Shown here piece after piece: positions 60,955-64,000 of a DNA stretch of 64,000 nucleotides. Under the pieces are notes generated by a model. It ran no database searches, was not told the DNA's origin, and saw nothing but the letters and a program-made list of their open reading frames with translations. The translations under genes and the position numbers were made by a program. The DNA comes from Pyrinomonadaceae bacterium. GTDB taxonomy: Bacteria > Acidobacteriota > Blastocatellia > Pyrinomonadales > Pyrinomonadaceae. Positions within the stretch are counted from its first letter, which is position 1. Each line of letters starts with the position of its first letter. The DNA lies in NCBI GenBank assembly GCA_019694395.1, contig JAIBCC010000002.1:248330-312329 (forward strand), written 5' to 3'.

Positions 60955-63144
60955 CTAAAAGAACCGAACAGTGTATGAAAATCTAACTCCCCGACCAATT
61001 TCAGGCAAAATATCTTTAATAAATGAAATATGATTGAAATACAATTTATTGTTCAAATTAAAAGCATTTACGCTGAAAATATTAGCAGTATGTTTACCGG
61101 GAATAATATAAGTTCCGGTAAGATTTATCGTTCCGTAACCTGCGGTTGCAGTTTCATTTGTAAACACGCGATCCTGTTTATCAACCATTAAAAACTCAGG
61201 GCGAACGCTCAAATTTTTGTAATGAGCATCCAAACCAACCCTTCCCCGCAAAGGGGAAATTCGGGGTAATGGTTGTCCTGTCTTTAATTCGGCACTGACA
61301 TAATCCAAACCTGCTAAAAAATTTAAGTATTGGTTTGCTGTAACATCCAAACTTAGTTCAGTTCCCATATAACGGCTATTTCCCTGCAAATACCTGGCTA
61401 TTACTAATCCGCTATTAGCATCAGTAATTCCGGTTGGAGCAAGAAAAACATAATTTTTCAAATCATAATAGAAGAAATTGGCTTCTGCCCGAACCCGATT
61501 ACTTTGCTGCCGGATAGAAAAATCCAACCCGTTGTTTGTCTCTGCCTTTAAGTTCGGATTGCCAACCTCAAATGATAAAGTTCCATCGTGAGGACCGTTA
61601 TTGTAGAGTTCTTCCAACGCTGGCGCACGGTAAGCATGGGTATAGTTGGCAACAAAAGCTCCCCCATCCCAAAGTGCAACTCTTATCCCGGCTGCTCCTG
61701 AAAAACCGGTAAAATCTCGTTTGATTAGTGATGTATCGGTCGGATTATAACGGTTATTTTCAATTCGTCCGCCAAACTGAAAAGTCACCCGATTCAATTT
61801 TATTTCCTGTAAACCAAAGACAGAAAAGGAATTTTGCCGGACCTTTCCATTAATTAAAACCTCAGCCCCAACTGTTGAATAATCACGGGTAAAACCTTCA
61901 AAACCAAAACGTCCGGTTAAATCGCCGTATTTCTTTTGGTCAAAAACACCCCGATAAGAGAAAACATTGTTCTTAAAAGTAGTTCCAACTAAATTATCAA
62001 CAATTTCCTGATGTTGATATTTGCTGTAATCAACTGTAAATTTTGCACCTGTAATAAATGAATCCAGATCGTTAAAACCTCCGGTAAATTTCAAATTATT
62101 CCGGTGCATTTTCAAACTGCGGAGTTCTGCTGCCGGATCATTAAAATCAAGCGGAATTCCGTAACGACTTTGAAAATAGTTGTAGTCAGTGGTAAAAAAG
62201 CCTTTATCCCGATAGTAGCCAAAGCCGCCAGTTCCGGTTGCGCTTCTGGTAAATGAATTTTCTACCTTGCCAAAGTTTCCTCCGGCATTGTAATCATTGG
62301 TTCTTTGACCGCTGCCATTTCCCCAAAACATCCAGTTTTTCGTGCCGTATTCAACGCCACCGCTGCCAGAAAATTGATTGCTGTTACTGGCTGTAATTCC
62401 CGAAACATACCCGCGTAACCCCGGATGTGCGCCTTCGTCATGTCCGCTAATTGCATTTACAACACCTCCAATTGCATTACTTCCATAAAGCAAAGTGGCA
62501 GGACCTTTAACCACCTCAATTCTTTCAACCGAAAGTGTATCAACCGGCTCACCGTGATCTCCGGATTGTGAACCTAACGAACCAACTCTTACACCGTCAG
62601 TGGAAACCAAAACTCTATCGCCGTCAAATCCACGCAAAACGGGGCGCGAATTACCCGGTCCAAAAGATCGTTTAGAAACTCCTGGTTGATTATCTAAAAC
62701 ATCACCTAAACCAACTGCGGCTCTTTCTAAAATAACGTTTGAATCTACTGTATTGACCGATGCGATTGATTGAAAAGTTGATTGTTCATCACCCGTTGCA
62801 GAAACAGTTACTTGTTCCCTGACTCCGGATAATTGCAATTGAAAATCTATAACTTCATTTCCACCTGCGGTTAAAACGACCGTTTTGGCTAAATCGGAAA
62901 AGCCTTCCTGATGGCTGATAATGGTATAGCGACCGGGCGGAACATTTGCAAACTCATAATGTCCGTTATCATCAGTAACTGTTGAAAGTTTTAATTCTGA
63001 AATTCTGACTGATACTTGGTGTAAAACGGAATTATCGCTTCCAATGGTAACTTTACCACTGATTTTTCCGCCTTGTGCAAATACAGAAAATGAAAATAAA
63101 AATAAAAAACTGCAAATTGATAGTAGTTTACTTATTGTTGTCAT
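60955..63144 (-). CDS. TonB-dependent outer-membrane receptor, ZnuD-like
   Basis: A 729-aa receptor: signal peptide (to VFAQ), an N-terminal carboxypeptidase-regulatory-like beta-sandwich (about 26-110; GKVTIGSDNSVLHQVSVRI), a plug domain with GRVLVSTDGVRVGS-like and ERIEVVKGPATLLYGSNAIGG motifs, then a 22-strand-type barrel ending in FSYTVRFF. The SQSGDHGEPVD and HDEGAHPG segments recall ZnuD zinc/haem receptors, so metal uptake is a guess. Direct repeats lie upstream. Confidence 0.85.
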   Translation of the reverse strand: MTTISKLLSICSFLFLFSFSVFAQGGKISGKVTIGSDNSVLHQVSVRISELKLSTVTDDNGHYEFANVPPGRYTIISHQEGFSDLAKTVVLTAGGNEVIDFQLQLSGVREQVTVSATGDEQSTFQSIASVNTVDSNVILERAAVGLGDVLDNQPGVSKRSFGPGNSRPVLRGFDGDRVLVSTDGVRVGSLGSQSGDHGEPVDTLSVERIEVVKGPATLLYGSNAIGGVVNAISGHDEGAHPGLRGYVSGITASNSNQFSGSGGVEYGTKNWMFWGNGSGQRTNDYNAGGNFGKVENSFTRSATGTGGFGYYRDKGFFTTDYNYFQSRYGIPLDFNDPAAELRSLKMHRNNLKFTGGFNDLDSFITGAKFTVDYSKYQHQEIVDNLVGTTFKNNVFSYRGVFDQKKYGDLTGRFGFEGFTRDYSTVGAEVLINGKVRQNSFSVFGLQEIKLNRVTFQFGGRIENNRYNPTDTSLIKRDFTGFSGAAGIRVALWDGGAFVANYTHAYRAPALEELYNNGPHDGTLSFEVGNPNLKAETNNGLDFSIRQQSNRVRAEANFFYYDLKNYVFLAPTGITDANSGLVIARYLQGNSRYMGTELSLDVTANQYLNFLAGLDYVSAELKTGQPLPRISPLRGRVGLDAHYKNLSVRPEFLMVDKQDRVFTNETATAGYGTINLTGTYIIPGKHTANIFSVNAFNLNNKLYFNHISFIKDILPEIGRGVRFSYTVRFF

Positions 63145-63217
63145 GTTACCCCGTGTTGAACTGTATAAAACTAAAGGGTAATACTCTCATTTTCCTATTA
63201 ATTACAATATTTTTTTT

Positions 63218-63250
63218 CAATGAATGGTAGTTTTACGCCAATGAATGGTA
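63218..63250 (-). promoter_or_regulatory. direct repeat CAATGAATGGTA, 21-bp spacing
   Basis: CAATGAATGGTA at 63218-63229 and 63239-63250. A 21-bp start-to-start distance is two helical turns. The second copy also overlaps the inverted repeat AATGA...TCATT (63240-63257). It lies between the NHL gene and the TonB-receptor gene start at 63144, so it may be an operator for the receptor. Confidence 0.4.
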
Positions 63251-63252
63251 AA

Positions 63253-64000
63253 TCATTCGATAATTGAATTTAAATTTATCTCATTTTTAACAGAACTTGA
63301 GATTTTAATCGGGATACTCCAAGAAAGAGTTTTTATCATACATTCGCCCGTATTATCGTCCCGACAATAGTAAATTGAAAATTTTGTTTGTAGCTTCGTT
63401 TCGCCATTTTGAAGCGTTTGAATCGGAATCGAAAAAGGTAATTTATCCAATTTCCCTTTTGCCTTTTCTATTTTGATAATTTTTTCGTCCGCCATTACTT
63501 CAAACCGATTTGGTGCATCTTTATTTAAATGGTAACCGTTCGGTAAGGTCAGATTTAGATTTAATGAAATTGCTGAGCCTAAACCAATTTCCTGAGCATC
63601 TATTTTTAATTCCTTTAAATTTGGTGAGAAATTAGTCACTTCGATTTGTTTTGGTGAAGTTAGCCCTTCAATTTTTAGAGTTGAAACTTGTTTGGTTTGC
63701 AAATCAACAACCCGGATTGCCTGATTATTTGTATCCGCCACGAAAAGTTTTCCATTCGCAATACTTAATCCGCCTGGTTCATAAAATTGCGGCTTATCAC
63801 CATCAATTTGTCCCGATTTACCATTCCCCAGAAATGTTTTAACCGTTTGTCTTTCAGGATCAAGCTGTTTGATTTTGTGATTGTAAGTATCTGCGACTAA
63901 AAGATTTCCGTTATAGGCAAAAACTCCCAGCGGATGTTGTAGACGAACATTGTCACCAAAACCATCCTTATCCCCAAAATCAAATAAATCACCTCCCGCC
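63253..64000 (-). CDS. NHL-repeat protein, C-terminal part only (NHLRC2-like)
   Basis: The open frame reads through from the window's right edge. The visible ~248 residues contain NHL beta-propeller blades (HPLGVFAYNGNLLVADTYN; GGLSIANGKLFVADTNNQA). A C-terminal beta-strand domain (from about 160 residues before the end) has YYCRDDNTGEC, as in the DsbD-like tail of NHLRC2-type proteins, which carry an N-terminal thioredoxin domain. That domain and the start lie outside the window. An internal GTG in VADTNNQ should not be taken as the start. Confidence 0.75.
   Translation of the reverse strand, partial: AGGDLFDFGDKDGFGDNVRLQHPLGVFAYNGNLLVADTYNHKIKQLDPERQTVKTFLGNGKSGQIDGDKPQFYEPGGLSIANGKLFVADTNNQAIRVVDLQTKQVSTLKIEGLTSPKQIEVTNFSPNLKELKIDAQEIGLGSAISLNLNLTLPNGYHLNKDAPNRFEVMADEKIIKIEKAKGKLDKLPFSIPIQTLQNGETKLQTKFSIYYCRDDNTGECMIKTLSWSIPIKISSSVKNEINLNSIIE

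Noticed and set aside
1..64000. CRISPR arrays, tRNA/rRNA genes, insertion sequences or prophage genes
   Set aside because: No evenly spaced direct repeats with spacers, no cloverleaf-like or rRNA-like sequence and no transposase, integrase or phage structural motif were seen; small RNAs cannot be excluded by eye.

Overview
The window is a 64 kb, AT-rich (roughly 40% GC by eye) bacterial chromosome segment without rRNA, tRNA, phage, transposase or CRISPR. The gene families suggest Acidobacteriota, most likely class Blastocatellia (Pyrinomonadaceae-like). The clues are a TIGR02999-type ECF sigma factor followed by a Ser/Thr kinase with TPRs, two large CBM9/DUF5916 outer-membrane proteins, many zinc-ribbon membrane proteins, a bacterial deoxyhypusine-synthase homologue, a winged-helix/hydrolase/cyclase fusion and an NHL-repeat protein. 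This placement is inferred from family content only.

Layout. 0-2 kb (minus): PfpI/DJ-1 protein, papain-like peptidase, cupin and small membrane protein. 2-6 kb (minus): an overlapping operon of a broken nucleotidyltransferase remnant, a 53-aa protein, a Septu-like ATPase plus HNH nuclease pair, and an acyl-CoA carboxylase beta subunit. 6-10.7 kb: zinc-ribbon membrane protein, small secreted protein, MIR-domain protein, cysteine-desulfurase-like enzyme and a DUF6973-like protein. 10.9-21 kb (minus): two tandem DUF5916 barrels, then an envelope-stress module (ECF sigma, anti-sigma and two DUF4097 'toastrack' proteins). The sigma gene and the larger DUF4097 gene share a two-block promoter with identical spacing. 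21.3-27.2 kb: DUF58 protein, folK and a four-gene secreted/OmpA operon. 27.2-33.6 kb: sigma factor, TPR kinase, DHA2 pump and a secreted protein.

33.8-41.8 kb (plus): zinc ribbon, panB-panC, thioredoxin-like protein, CorC-like CBS protein, CWC protein, two small membrane proteins, then a tight run of deoxyhypusine-synthase homologue, HD protein, biotin carrier and a frameshifted HAD phosphatase. 41.8-46.5 kb: chitosanase-like enzyme, and a zinc-ribbon / degenerate M48 / acidic repeat protein cassette. 46.6-53.2 kb: gamma-glutamyltransferase, EmrA-EmrB-type pump and three tandem zinc-ribbon paralogues. 53.3-64 kb: NtrY-like kinase, CPBP protease, nadC, the wHTH-hydrolase-cyclase fusion, a small CxxC protein, a ZnuD-like TonB receptor and the 3' part of an NHL-repeat gene cut by the window end.

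The strongest candidates for something new are the Septu-like cassette, which sits at TAATG junctions in front of a metabolic gene; the ECF/toastrack regulon with its visible promoter; the zinc-ribbon / dead-M48 / acidic-protein cassette; and the fusion regulator whose cyclase domain has lost both metal-binding aspartates. Intergenic DNA also carries recurrent elements: heptamer arrays, terminators that share one stem sequence, and GTGTAATT palindromes.
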